61,895 nt of DNA, taken from NCBI GenBank assembly GCA_965644295.1, contig CBFFRP010000037.1, positions 1 through 61,895 on the forward strand, written 5' to 3'. Both the position numbers and the translations under genes were made by a program. Below the pieces are notes generated by a model. That model made no database searches. It was not told the origin of the DNA and was given only the letters and a program-made list of their open reading frames with translations. This stretch comes from Paraphysomonas bandaiensis. Its lineage: Eukaryota; Chrysophyceae. Below are positions 10,765 to 21,070 of this stretch, piece after piece (the first letter of the stretch is position 1; each line of letters starts with the position of its first letter).

Positions 10765-10770
10765 ATGTGT

Positions 10771-13700
10771 CTACTCGTTCCCAACGATCAGACATATCAA
10801 ATGACGAAACAATTTTCCTTGTAGGGGTTTAGTCAGCACATCAGCCAACATCTCTCCTGTAGGTAAGTACTGAAGCTTCACGTCTCCCCTATCATGGTGT
10901 TCTTCGACTAAAGCCTGCCTTACTCGTAGATATTTCGATCGGTATTTGCCTCCTCCTTTCGTTACGAGACTGAGATTCGACAAGTTGTCCTGATAAATAA
11001 CAGGTGGGTCAAGCGCATAGCCCTGCCCACACACAAACTCATGTAATCTCATTGCATTAGACATCATATCAGATAGGCCGACCAGCTCGGATTCGGTCGA
11101 GTCTTTCGTCACGATTCGTTGCTTAGTCGATCGGCATAGTACTGTGGCCCCTCCAAGCTGTACAACTACGCCTGTATGCCCTTTTCCGTCTTCGTGGGTG
11201 GCGAACGAAGCGTCGATGAAGCTTCTTACCCGCAGCTGTTCTCCAATCTTCAGCTGCAGATCTTGATCCCTTGTGTGCGCAAGGTATTTCAGCACTCGAT
11301 CCAACTTCTGCTGATCTCCGATTGTCGGACCCTTCACTCTTGTTGTGAGGTACGCTATACTGAGCAGGATGTCTGGTCTAACTCTTATCGATAGATATAG
11401 CAATTTGGCCACCACTGAATGGAAATTGGCAGCCTCCTTCCTCCCCAATTTCTGTCCTGCGCCCTCTGTGAACAGTGATGATGTCGCTGGAGATGCTGCT
11501 CTGCCAGTGACCGCTGCCTCCTCCAGCACTCCGTCTAGGTAAGCCCTCATTGACACCACTGCCCTGTCATCTATCATGCTCACATGCATACCTAAATACG
11601 ACATGTCTTTGTCATCACAGTATTTTACCTCACCATATTGTTTCTTTAGTTGTTCCACCAACCACTCGGTGTCACGCTTGTCTTGTGATAGCACTAGCAG
11701 ATCGTCCACGTGTAGTGTTATAGTGCACTGCTTGCCGTTGACAGTCCTATTGAGAACACACTGATCCACCGGGTTAGCCACGAAACCAATGCTCTCCAGG
11801 TAAGCTCTTATCGTGTTGTACCAGAGCTTGGCGCTCTGCACGCATCCATATAACGCTTTGTCTAGGCGCACCAATATTTTGCCTCTTTCATCAACATACG
11901 GCTGGATTGTGGGGTCTAGTTTTCTGAGTATTGTGGCCAACATCGGCTCCAATTCCATTATTACCTCTTCGCCTGACATCTCCGCATTGAGGTATGCACC
12001 ACCTATATCAATTGTCGATACATGTCTCCCCTCTCTCGCTGCTATTGCTAGGCATGCAAATACTGACTGTATGTCCACAGTGGGTGACGACGTGTCTGGG
12101 TACAGTTTCCGGTCCTGCTGCGCCCCGTTCGCAACCAGCCTCGCCTTGATTTTCTCGAACCTTCCGAGTCCGTCGTATTTCGTCTTCAAGAACATCAGCG
12201 ATCGAATTGTTCGTTTGAGTTGAGTCTTTGACAGGTCACTCCGGTGTACTGGAACTATTGCCTTTTTTTCGTGTAGCAGCTGCTTCAGCTCCCGTACTAT
12301 CGCCAGGTAGGCTTCTTTGCCGTGTTCCTTTAAGCCTTTGGTTACGCTTGTGTGATAGGCTCGATACATTACGGGCTTTCTTCTTGTGCCTGCCGCTATC
12401 CTTGCTCCTGCTGATGGTGATGATAGTACTTCGCTTGTATTGTGTGTCATCCCTGTAGTTTCCACCCCTGTAATTTCCGGATCGTCGGTGTCGTTGGGTG
12501 TTGCAGCGCCCGGCTCCTGTTCGCTCGGCCCATCAGCCCTGTCGCCATCATCGTCGACTAGTTCCGTGATTTTTGTTCTCTCTCTCTCTTCTGTGTGGCC
12601 GTGCCCTTCGTCTGTGTCAATGGCTGTCATCTGCCCCTCCTCGTGAGGCTCCTTCGGCTTATCGATCTTGTCATTCTCAGCTGGTGGCGTGGTATCCTCG
12701 ATCTCTCGACTCTCATTCTCACTGGTCGTGACAGGTGAGTGTGACTTGTTGTGCAATGACGATATTCTATTCACGGCGTCTATTACTATTTGCGTGGTCA
12801 CCATCTTCACCCAGTTGGTCCTACTCACATATTTATTTGTTTTAAGGTTTAAAAATATCCAACTCCCGTTTGCGTTGCCGGATGGGTACAGCGCGATACA
12901 TGGTTCTGTTCTGGCCTGCTCCGCGTTATTGCTCTTGACCTTCGGGTCATAACATTCTACGTAGTCCCCGAAAGCCAGTGACAGTTCCTTTTTATAATTG
13001 GGTTTCCGACCAGTCAATGCCACTCGCGGTGCTACAGTTGTGCCATTGGTGGATGGCCTCCTCAAGTTCATGCGGCTGTTGGCGTATCTCACCAGGTCTC
13101 TGACGTTGGCATCTGGTAGGTTCCATGGTAGCCCTGAATGTACACTGCGTATTGTCTCTTTGAGTCGCCTAATCTTCGCGTCGATCTTGTCCAGGTGATC
13201 TCCAGCCCCTGCCACGTCAATCTCCATCCCTGTGATCTTGCCTCTCAGGGCCTTGAATCCCGGCTGAGGGTCCAGGTAGGTAACTGTCGGTATGTACCCG
13301 TAGCTTCTTAACAGGTTTACTTGTTCCTGTAGGGCCAATCCCAACTGATCCGTTGTTTCGTTTTCGAGTGAAGTAACGATGGTTAGTCCCAATGGTTCCG
13401 CTAGTGTGAGCATGAACGATTGCTGTCTCACACTGAAGATGTCTGTGTACAGCCTTTGCTCCTTCTGCTGTTCTGCCTTCAGTTCCGGATCCGCGTATTG
13501 CCGGCTGACTTTCTTATTCGTCTGCTTGCCTCTCACCGCTTCGAACGGTCTCCCATATATGTCAAAAGCTCTTCTGATATCACTCGGGGTAAGTCGCACC
13601 CCTGTAACGTTTCCGTCGCTCACTAGCTGCACAGCATCTCTCTCCGAGTCGAAGCCCGAGTTTCGGATCAGGTCTCGTGCTTCTCGCGCTCTCGCGACTT

Positions 13701-15153
13701 CTACTTTCGAATATTGGGCTTCGCGCTCCGCTACAGTCGTTACGTTGACTTTGGCCGTCGCCCAGTCGCGCATGTCGGCCACATACATCTTGTTCTTTCG
13801 ATAGAAAGTCAAATCACTGTCAGGTAAGTGGACAGTGAAAGACTCTCCCTGCCTATATGTCACTTCATATATGTCTTCTACGTCCGCCTGACATAGTACG
13901 CTTGCCCTTAGCTCATCTGCTGTCTTACAGGTGAAGAATTGGTCTAGCTCGCCTACATTCGGTAGTTCCAGTGCGTGTCCCGATAATCCCGCCACGGTGC
14001 ATCCTCTGGACGCCGGTCTTACATTGTTCAGTAGTCTTGGGTGTACTACCGAGACATCCGCCTGATTGTCGAGTAATACTTCGTACCATTGGAATGGCTC
14101 GCTTCCTGACGTGAAGGCGTTCAACATTGTTGTCGTGCAGTGCTTGTTTTCTGATTCTTGGCTACTGTCTGGGCATTCGTTCATTCTGTGGCCTGGCTCA
14201 CCGCAGCCCCAACATATGAGCTGCCTTTTTTTCTGACCACGTTTGCTGTTGTGCGACTTCGTGTCGTTCCCTTGTTGCTGCTCTGGTGTATCATCGCTAT
14301 CTGCTGATTTCTTGCCTTTGTCAGACTTCGATTTGCTCACGAATGCGGATCCGCCGCCTGCTCTCGTTGCTCTCTTCGGCGTTAGATATTTTGATGCTTT
14401 AGTATATATTTCATTCACATGCGTAGGTGCTGTTTGCGTTCCCATTGTTAGATCGTTGAGATAGCTAGTTTTGAACTCGCCATATCTCGTGTCGTCCAGC
14501 CCTTCGAAGAAATCCATCGCGATGTCCTCTTCATTCATTTCCGCGTTGTTCATGTCTTTGTAGGCTTCTAATAGATGATCAAACCTCTCCTTATAAGTAA
14601 CTATACTCTCATATGCTCCCTGTTTAGCGTCTTTGTACCTTTTCCTCGCTTCTGCTCGTACCACTGTACTTACGCTGGAGTTAGTAGATACTTTGTGGGT
14701 TTGTTTGATAGCCAGCCATAGTAGTAGAGGATCCTTAGTCCTGTTCATGAGCTCGTATTCATCTAATAGCTTGACTGCATCCATTGATTCGTGGCTCAGA
14801 TGGTCTACCATGAATGAGTAGAATGCCGATCTATCGTTCCGCATCTTGTCTATTAATCTCCCTCTGGTCTTGGTCTTGTCCTTCATCAAGTCGAGGTTGA
14901 CTCCATAGGGGTCATCTTCCAAATCAAAATCCTCTGGGTTTATCGCATCGGGCTCATAATATTTGTCCAGCTCTACTAGGCGTGCAAGATCACCGTACTT
15001 TTGCATGCCCACCACTACAAGCCTCTGTTTGAATGTGGCGAAGTTCGAGTTGGCACCATATCTTAAAGTCGGTACATGTTCTGGTCTATCGGTGCTCGGT
15101 TTCTTGCCGAATCTTGCAAATCTTGTTGGCTTGTCGTTCGTTGTCTTCTTCAT
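10771..15153 (-). CDS. Copia Gag-Pol polyprotein, intact single frame
   Basis: 1460 aa from the ATG at 15153. Domains in order: a UBN2-like Gag (about 40-260); a zinc knuckle C314-X2-C317-X4-H322-X4-C327; an aspartic protease with LDNQADVS (D362) instead of D[T/S]GA; an integrase of a divergent copia type with candidate acidic residues D571, D628 and E666 and no obvious HHCC finger; a reverse transcriptase (about 960-1200) with HVDD at 1148-1151; and RNase H with D1314, E1354/E1356 and D1389, ending in LADVLTKPLQG. No stop codons or frameshifts are present, and Gag and Pol share one frame. The start codon overlaps the presumed primer-binding site next to the 5' LTR. Confidence 0.95.
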   Translation of the reverse strand: MKKTTNDKPTRFARFGKKPSTDRPEHVPTLRYGANSNFATFKQRLVVVGMQKYGDLARLVELDKYYEPDAINPEDFDLEDDPYGVNLDLMKDKTKTRGRLIDKMRNDRSAFYSFMVDHLSHESMDAVKLLDEYELMNRTKDPLLLWLAIKQTHKVSTNSSVSTVVRAEARKRYKDAKQGAYESIVTYKERFDHLLEAYKDMNNAEMNEEDIAMDFFEGLDDTRYGEFKTSYLNDLTMGTQTAPTHVNEIYTKASKYLTPKRATRAGGGSAFVSKSKSDKGKKSADSDDTPEQQQGNDTKSHNSKRGQKKRQLICWGCGEPGHRMNECPDSSQESENKHCTTTMLNAFTSGSEPFQWYEVLLDNQADVSVVHPRLLNNVRPASRGCTVAGLSGHALELPNVGELDQFFTCKTADELRASVLCQADVEDIYEVTYRQGESFTVHLPDSDLTFYRKNKMYVADMRDWATAKVNVTTVAEREAQYSKVEVARAREARDLIRNSGFDSERDAVQLVSDGNVTGVRLTPSDIRRAFDIYGRPFEAVRGKQTNKKVSRQYADPELKAEQQKEQRLYTDIFSVRQQSFMLTLAEPLGLTIVTSLENETTDQLGLALQEQVNLLRSYGYIPTVTYLDPQPGFKALRGKITGMEIDVAGAGDHLDKIDAKIRRLKETIRSVHSGLPWNLPDANVRDLVRYANSRMNLRRPSTNGTTVAPRVALTGRKPNYKKELSLAFGDYVECYDPKVKSNNAEQARTEPCIALYPSGNANGSWIFLNLKTNKYVSRTNWVKMVTTQIVIDAVNRISSLHNKSHSPVTTSENESREIEDTTPPAENDKIDKPKEPHEEGQMTAIDTDEGHGHTEERERTKITELVDDDGDRADGPSEQEPGAATPNDTDDPEITGVETTGMTHNTSEVLSSPSAGARIAAGTRRKPVMYRAYHTSVTKGLKEHGKEAYLAIVRELKQLLHEKKAIVPVHRSDLSKTQLKRTIRSLMFLKTKYDGLGRFEKIKARLVANGAQQDRKLYPDTSSPTVDIQSVFACLAIAAREGRHVSTIDIGGAYLNAEMSGEEVIMELEPMLATILRKLDPTIQPYVDERGKILVRLDKALYGCVQSAKLWYNTIRAYLESIGFVANPVDQCVLNRTVNGKQCTITLHVDDLLVLSQDKRDTEWLVEQLKKQYGEVKYCDDKDMSYLGMHVSMIDDRAVVSMRAYLDGVLEEAAVTGRAASPATSSLFTEGAGQKLGRKEAANFHSVVAKLLYLSIRVRPDILLSIAYLTTRVKGPTIGDQQKLDRVLKYLAHTRDQDLQLKIGEQLRVRSFIDASFATHEDGKGHTGVVVQLGGATVLCRSTKQRIVTKDSTESELVGLSDMMSNAMRLHEFVCGQGYALDPPVIYQDNLSNLSLVTKGGGKYRSKYLRVRQALVEEHHDRGDVKLQYLPTGEMLADVLTKPLQGKLFRHLICLIVGNE

Positions 15154-15165
15154 AATTTCCTCTTA
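15151..15165 (-). other. Candidate self-complementary primer-binding site
   Basis: On the sense (minus) strand TAAGAGGAAATTATG lies immediately after the 5' LTR and includes the gag start codon. No typical tRNA-complementary TGG start is visible. The 15 nt are perfectly complementary to sense-strand LTR positions 15310-15324 (CATAATTTCCTCTTA). A primer of that sequence would place its 3' end exactly at the LTR border. Confidence 0.7.
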
Positions 15166-15309
15166 CGCAGAGAAAAATACGGTACTCGGTCGAATGTTAC
15201 GGATGTTACAAATCAATAAACGGACGGAATACCCCCGTTGCTTTCACACAGTCTACACTACAGGTAGTCAAAGCAAGGTTCTCTTTACAGTTACTACAGA
15301 ACTTCTCAG

Positions 15310-15324
15310 TAAGAGGAAATTATG
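15310..15324 (-). other. LTR segment complementary to primer-binding site (candidate self-primer)
   Basis: The sense strand reads CATAATTTCCTCTTA, the perfect complement of 15151-15165. It lies 129-143 nt into the 287-bp LTR. The 3' LTR copy is at 10612-10626. Confidence 0.7.
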
Positions 15325-15356
15325 CCTCTATTCTACAGCCGTACACTACACACTGC

Positions 15357-15366
15357 ATAATATAAC
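15357..15366 (-). promoter_or_regulatory. TATA-like element in copia 5' LTR
   Basis: The sense strand reads GTTATATTAT. It sits about 33-40 nt upstream of 15324, so transcription would be predicted to start close to the self-complementary segment. The same motif is present in the 3' LTR. Confidence 0.45.
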
Positions 15367-15452
15367 ACCATACACCTCTATGTGCCCTATGCATATCTTA
15401 TACAGTCACTTCAAGTACTAAACTGAAAAGAACATCCTCTCATTCCTCTACG

Positions 15453-15457
15453 CACAG
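15453..15457. other. Target-site duplication of copia element (right)
   Basis: cacag, identical to 10463-10467. Confidence 0.85.
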
Positions 15458-15494
15458 AAACCTCCAGACCTGTACTTCTACTATAGTACATACA

Positions 15495-16051
15495 GTGTGT
15501 GTATGTATGTATGTATGTATGTATGTATGTATGTATGTATGTATGTATGTATGTATGTATGTATGTATGTATGTATGTATGTATGTATGTATGTATGTAT
15601 GTAGGTATGTATGTATGTATGTATGTATGTATGTATGTATGTATGTATGTATGTATGTATGTATGTATGTATGTATGTATGTATGTATGTATGTATGTAT
15701 GTATGTATGTATGTATGTATGTATGTATGTATGTATGTATGTATGTATGTATGTATGTATGTATGTATGTATGTATGTATGTATGTATGTATGTATGTAT
15801 GTATGTATGTATGTATGTATGTATGTATGTATGTATGTATGTATGTATGTATGTATGTATGTATGTATGTATGTATGTATGTATGTATGTATGTATGTAT
15901 GTATGTATGTATGTATGTATGTATGTATGTATGTATGTATGTATGTATGTGTGTATGTATGTATGTATGTATGTATGTATGTATGTATGTGTGTATGTAT
16001 GTATGTATGTATGTATGTATGTATGTATATGTATGTATGTATGTATGTATG

Positions 16052-16083
<32 letters not shown>

Positions 16084-16306
16084 TGTATGTATGTATGTAT
16101 GTATGTATGTATGTATGTATGTATGTATGTATGTATGTATGTATGTATGTATGTATGTATGTATGTATGTATGTATGTATGTATGTATGTATGTATGTAT
16201 GTATGTATGTATGTATGTATGTATGTATGTATGTATGTATGTATGTATGTATGTATGTATGTATGTATGTATGTATGTATGTATGTATGTATGTATGTAT
16301 GTATGT
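15495..16306. repeat. Large (GTAT)n microsatellite
   Basis: About 810 bp of GTAT tetranucleotides. The few interruptions are a G substitution at about 15604, GTGT variants near 15950 and 15990, and GTATAT variants near 16027 and 16053. Because the period is four and stop codons are absent, several frames are open on both strands; none is a gene. The tract ends 146 bp before the Rab2 start codon. Confidence 0.97.
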
Positions 16307-16338
16307 GCGAAAGATGTGCACGGCAGTAATACAGCTAA

Positions 16339-17572
<1,234 letters not shown>

Positions 17573-17911
17573 CAGAAGACTGCGTAGATTCTAGCTGTAC
17601 CCTTGTTTCCTCGCAGTGAAGTAGCTCAGTGTATGTCCTATGAAGCTGTGGATGGTAGAAACCCGCAATTTTAAGAGGCTGATGACAGATACGCTTAGGT
17701 GTGAAGGATGGAGCTTGCTAGTTGATTAGTGCCTATTTTCTATGATTTCTATGAACTGACGTGATGTAGCGATATAAATCATCACAATATGGTACATTAC
17801 TGGCTGTCTGCCTTAGTATTATCATAAAAATTATAATAATAACTGCTTGTATTATTCAGTTTTGGAAACATTACGTTTTGTTGCAGTATGGTGCCTAGAG
17901 AAAGTACTAAA
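17573..17911. other. 3' flank of Rab2, no gene seen
   Basis: Presumed 3' untranslated and downstream sequence. No open frame or repeat is recognised up to the target duplication of the LINE insertion. Confidence 0.5.
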
Positions 17912-17932
17912 ACTATTATTGGACTGGTTTTA
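17912..17932. other. Target-site duplication of LINE copy (left, 21 bp)
   Basis: actattattggactgg plus five more bases, repeated exactly at 18954-18974. Confidence 0.85.
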
Positions 17933-18953
17933 ATATTTTTGAAAGTCTTTTTTATTTAGCAATAGGCGTTAAAAACTCGCTCCGATATAGTGGCTAGTTG
18001 AATGCTAGATCTGCTAGTTAGACCTCTACCCATAACTAATCAGCACAAATTCTATTATCCTACTATTTAGGCGCTACAGAAGCTGCTTGTGCGTCGCCGC
18101 AAGCACCAAGGTTCTTAGTGTTGTTTGTGAGTTTCGCCCTGCTCGTGTGTCTTAGGACTCACTGGCGCGTGTTGTCCGGGGGTCTCCCCTTGGGATAAGG
18201 TTCCGCCAGGCTCTGGGGTACAGGGTTCTGTATTAAGGTCCTGAGTGTACCGAGCACTAGATGTGTGTGCTGAGAGGTTGATGGTGTGGTGGAATGTGGC
18301 GGTGTCGCCATGCACCGTCTGGGCGTCAGGCATAGGTGGAGTTGCCGGAGACGGCGTCGCCGCTGTCTAGGTCCTGATGGTTTCATACGGTCCGGTGCTA
18401 TGGTCCTATGAGTATGGTTGGTAGGGTTCATATGTGCGGTGGGCGGTGTTCCAGTCTCGGTTCGTCTGTGGATTCCTAGTAATCTTAGCACCCTTGGGCG
18501 TTTCTGTGTTTTGGACGCGGTCGCGGTAGTAGCCTTGGGGAACCTTTCTGTAGGGTAACGTCTCTTCTACTTCGATCTTGGAGCATTAGCTTTGCTGCAG
18601 CGAAAAGCGGTAGAAGCAATCTGATGACCGCTGATTCGATGCTGCGCAGTCCTTGGGATGTCAGTGACTCATGGATGTGATCTCCAAAACCCGTCTCGAG
18701 TTGTGCAGTTGTGATGGTACCCGTCTAGAATCTCCCCACCTGTGGAACGGAAGGATTCCAGGCCCTGCTGGAGAGTCGCTGGAGTACAGTGGTGGTCCAT
18801 TGGGGTAGTACCAGAATTCTCAGTTCTTCTTGAAGCTCGTTTTTGTGACTGTGAAATGCAGACTCTCCCTTATCTGCGTTATGGCGTCATTTGTACAGGC
18901 TAGACACATATGCTTGCGTGAGTCTAGTCTAAATCCGCAGTCAGAACATGCGG
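17933..18953 (-). mobile_element. 5'-truncated LINE (non-LTR retrotransposon) insertion
   Basis: About 1.02 kb, the reverse complement of 29160-30170 at high identity. It runs from the post-RT zinc finger to the 3' end (...ACGCCTATTGCTAAATAAAA). It is flanked by an exact 21-bp target duplication, has an intact 3' end and is cut off at its 5' end; that combination is the hallmark of target-primed reverse transcription. The coding part is broken into short frames. It landed next to the 3' end of an R1 repeat. Confidence 0.88.
18159..18951 (-). pseudogene. LINE ORF C-terminal remnant
   Basis: Short frames match the C-terminus of the longer frame at 28786-30084 (for example RLLGIHRRTETGTPP and the Pro/Arg-rich tail). 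They are interrupted by stops and frameshifts. At the far end the zinc-finger region (CGFRLDS) is reached and cut by the truncation. Confidence 0.8.
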
Positions 18954-18974
18954 ACTATTATTGGACTGGTTTTA
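18954..18974. other. Target-site duplication of LINE copy (right, 21 bp)
   Basis: Exact copy of 17912-17932. Confidence 0.85.
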
Positions 18975-19485
18975 TTATTATTGAAAGTCGTATTATTAGC
19001 AATAGGCGTTAAAAACCTGCACCAACTTTTAGTAGCTAGATGAATGCTAGAGACTAACTAGTTAGACCTCTACCTGACAGTGTAACTGTCAGTACACACT
19101 ACACACTTTCTTTATCCTACTATTTAACGCTACGGAAGCTGCTTGTGCGTCGCCGCAAACACCAAGATGCGACCATTTCCGCTCTGAGTTCTTGAGGTGA
19201 ACATCCCGGATGCTTGACTTCAGCAGGCAGCCCAATACCCCGGTTACCCTTGAGGTGGGCCCATTCCCGGATGCCTGTTTATTCGTCAGGACTCAAAGAC
19301 GTCTACACAAGTGACATTTATTGGTGTGCCTTGTGTACCACACAAGCATTCGGCTATGAGTGGGCAGAAGAATATCTGCTGACTATGTTTGCGGCTCACG
19401 TTAGTTTACCAGAGAGAATCTCTCCGGTACTTATCCCCAGAACACCACGAATAGGTGCGAGTCCGACTTTGTAGAGGGCTGGGTT
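18975..19485 (-). repeat. Dispersed repeat R1 with LINE-like 3' end
   Basis: About 510 bp. The lower-coordinate end (gaaagtcg...agcaataggcgttaaaaacctg) is the LINE 3' end. The remainder (aataccccggttaccctt, ggcccattcccggatgc, gcggctcacgttagttt) matches 20760-21070 but not the LINE body. A short element borrowing the 3' end of a LINE is SINE-like organisation. No clear RNA polymerase III promoter was identified. Confidence 0.7.
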
Positions 19486-20654
19486 TAATACAACAGTATT
19501 GTTGAACATATATAAGCCGGGACTTATCTGTTCGACCAGTTTGAACTTGCAATAGATTATATATATAATGTATATATAGTAAAATCGTAAAAACTACTCA
19601 TAACTCATACCAAATGTTTTTGAATTGTAAACATTAAACACTAACACAATATATATAACTCATCAGGGTATTATACTACTGAAATTATATCTAACAATGC
19701 ATGTCTTGTCCCAGCCAGCGCACCGAGTGACTGTAGCTTTTTTATCTTTGATTTTAACCTGATCTTCATGAACTGTTTTCATAAGAATTATGAATTATAT
19801 CCTTCAATCAAAACTTATTGATCCTATTATTGAATAAATGTGTGCTCGTTGCTTCCTACAACTCCTCACATTTCTCGTCAATAAAATTCAATGAATTATT
19901 ATATATATGACTACTTAATTAGCAAAGCTACAAGAAGTAACTTTTTCTAGAATAAAAGACTTGTGTCTTATTATCGAAAATTCATAATTGCTAATACGAT
20001 TTCCCAACCTTAAGGGATAAGGGATAGCTGTCAATATACAAATATACTAATCTTCTTATAACGCTATTGACTAAAAAGACACCTACTAATCATCAATGTA
20101 TAAGAAAAGATACATTACTATTATATTATATAGACTAGTTCAAGTGCAACACATACACAAGAGCATACGCAATACTTGTGTACAAAAGTGATGATCTAAA
20201 CTTTTATTACACTCAAAGTTCAATATTACACTCAAAGACTAAGTAAAACGTGTGACGCATAACCGTTTTGCTGGATAACTTACTAGTTCATATATATATG
20301 CATTAGCATGATGGATTTAAAGCCTGGAAATATCCAGTCTTGTTCACCTTATACTTCTATATATATATAGAACGATGTTATAATATTGGTATAGGCCTTC
20401 TTCTTAGAAGTAACTGGCCTTAAAAATATTTATTTCACTCTTGATCAATCAAAATTGTCATAAATAAAACTTTCTCGCACTACATAATTCACTATTGAAT
20501 GTACTAAATAGATTACTTTGACGACTGTCAATATAATATAATATAATATCATAAATACATGCGATCTTATTCAGTAAATATAATAATATCTCATTCTCCT
20601 AAAAGACATGATTCATGGCAGTGATAACAATAATAATAATAGTAGTAGTGAATG
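19486..20654. other. AT-rich intergenic DNA, no gene seen
   Basis: Very AT-rich, with short ATATAT runs and an (ATA)n-like stretch near 20625-20645. No coding region is supported. Confidence 0.5.
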
Positions 20655-21070
20655 TTTTAATATTAGCAATAGGCGTTAAAGAGCCAGAACTAATTTAGCA
20701 TTGCAATTTAACTAGATCTAGTAGTGCGCTTAACTCTGATATCCTACAATTTAACGCTACGAAGCTGCTTGTGCTTCACCAAGGTGCAACCACTTACGCC
20801 CTGAGAAGTTGATATACCTGACATTTGCCAACTTCAGAATTTTTGAATCCTTCAGCAGATGAATACCCCGGATACCCTTTGGATTGGCCCATTCCCGGAT
20901 GCCAAGTGACGTCCATGCAAGTGACACTATAATTAATATCTCTTATGCCACACAGGCATTCGACTATGAGTCGGCAGAACAATATCTGCTCACTATATAA
21001 TATGTGGCTCACGTCAGTTTCTCAGAAGGCCACGAAAATGTGTAAGTGCGACTTTGTGGAGGGGATTCAT
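20655..21070 (-). repeat. Second copy of dispersed repeat R1
   Basis: Shares with 18975-19485 the LINE-like end (tattagcaataggcgtta), the middle (ataccccggatacccttt, ggcccattcccggatgcc) and the far end (gtggctcacgt, gtgcgactttgtgg). It is more diverged and carries internal deletions. Confidence 0.7.

Larger units (their letters stand above)
10468..15452 (-). mobile_element. Complete Ty1/copia LTR retrotransposon
   Basis: A 4985-bp element with 287-bp LTRs at 10468-10754 and 15166-15452 that I read as identical. It is flanked by the perfect 5-bp duplication cacag (10463-10467 and 15453-15457). One uninterrupted gag-pol frame has the order gag, protease, integrase, RT, RNase H, which is the copia order. 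Identical LTRs, a clean duplication and an intact frame indicate a very recent, possibly active insertion. The LTR termini inferred from the duplication are CG...CG rather than TG...CA and form a short inverted repeat (CGTAGAG/CGCAGAG). Confidence 0.95.
15166..15452 (-). repeat. Copia 5' LTR
   Basis: 287 bp, identical to the 3' LTR by eye. It carries a TATA-like element (15357-15366) and, about 35 nt downstream, the 15-nt segment complementary to the primer-binding site. Confidence 0.92.

Noticed and set aside
11176-13804. Several plus-strand open frames of 60-140 codons
   Set aside because: They lie antisense to the intact copia Gag-Pol frame and show no domain.
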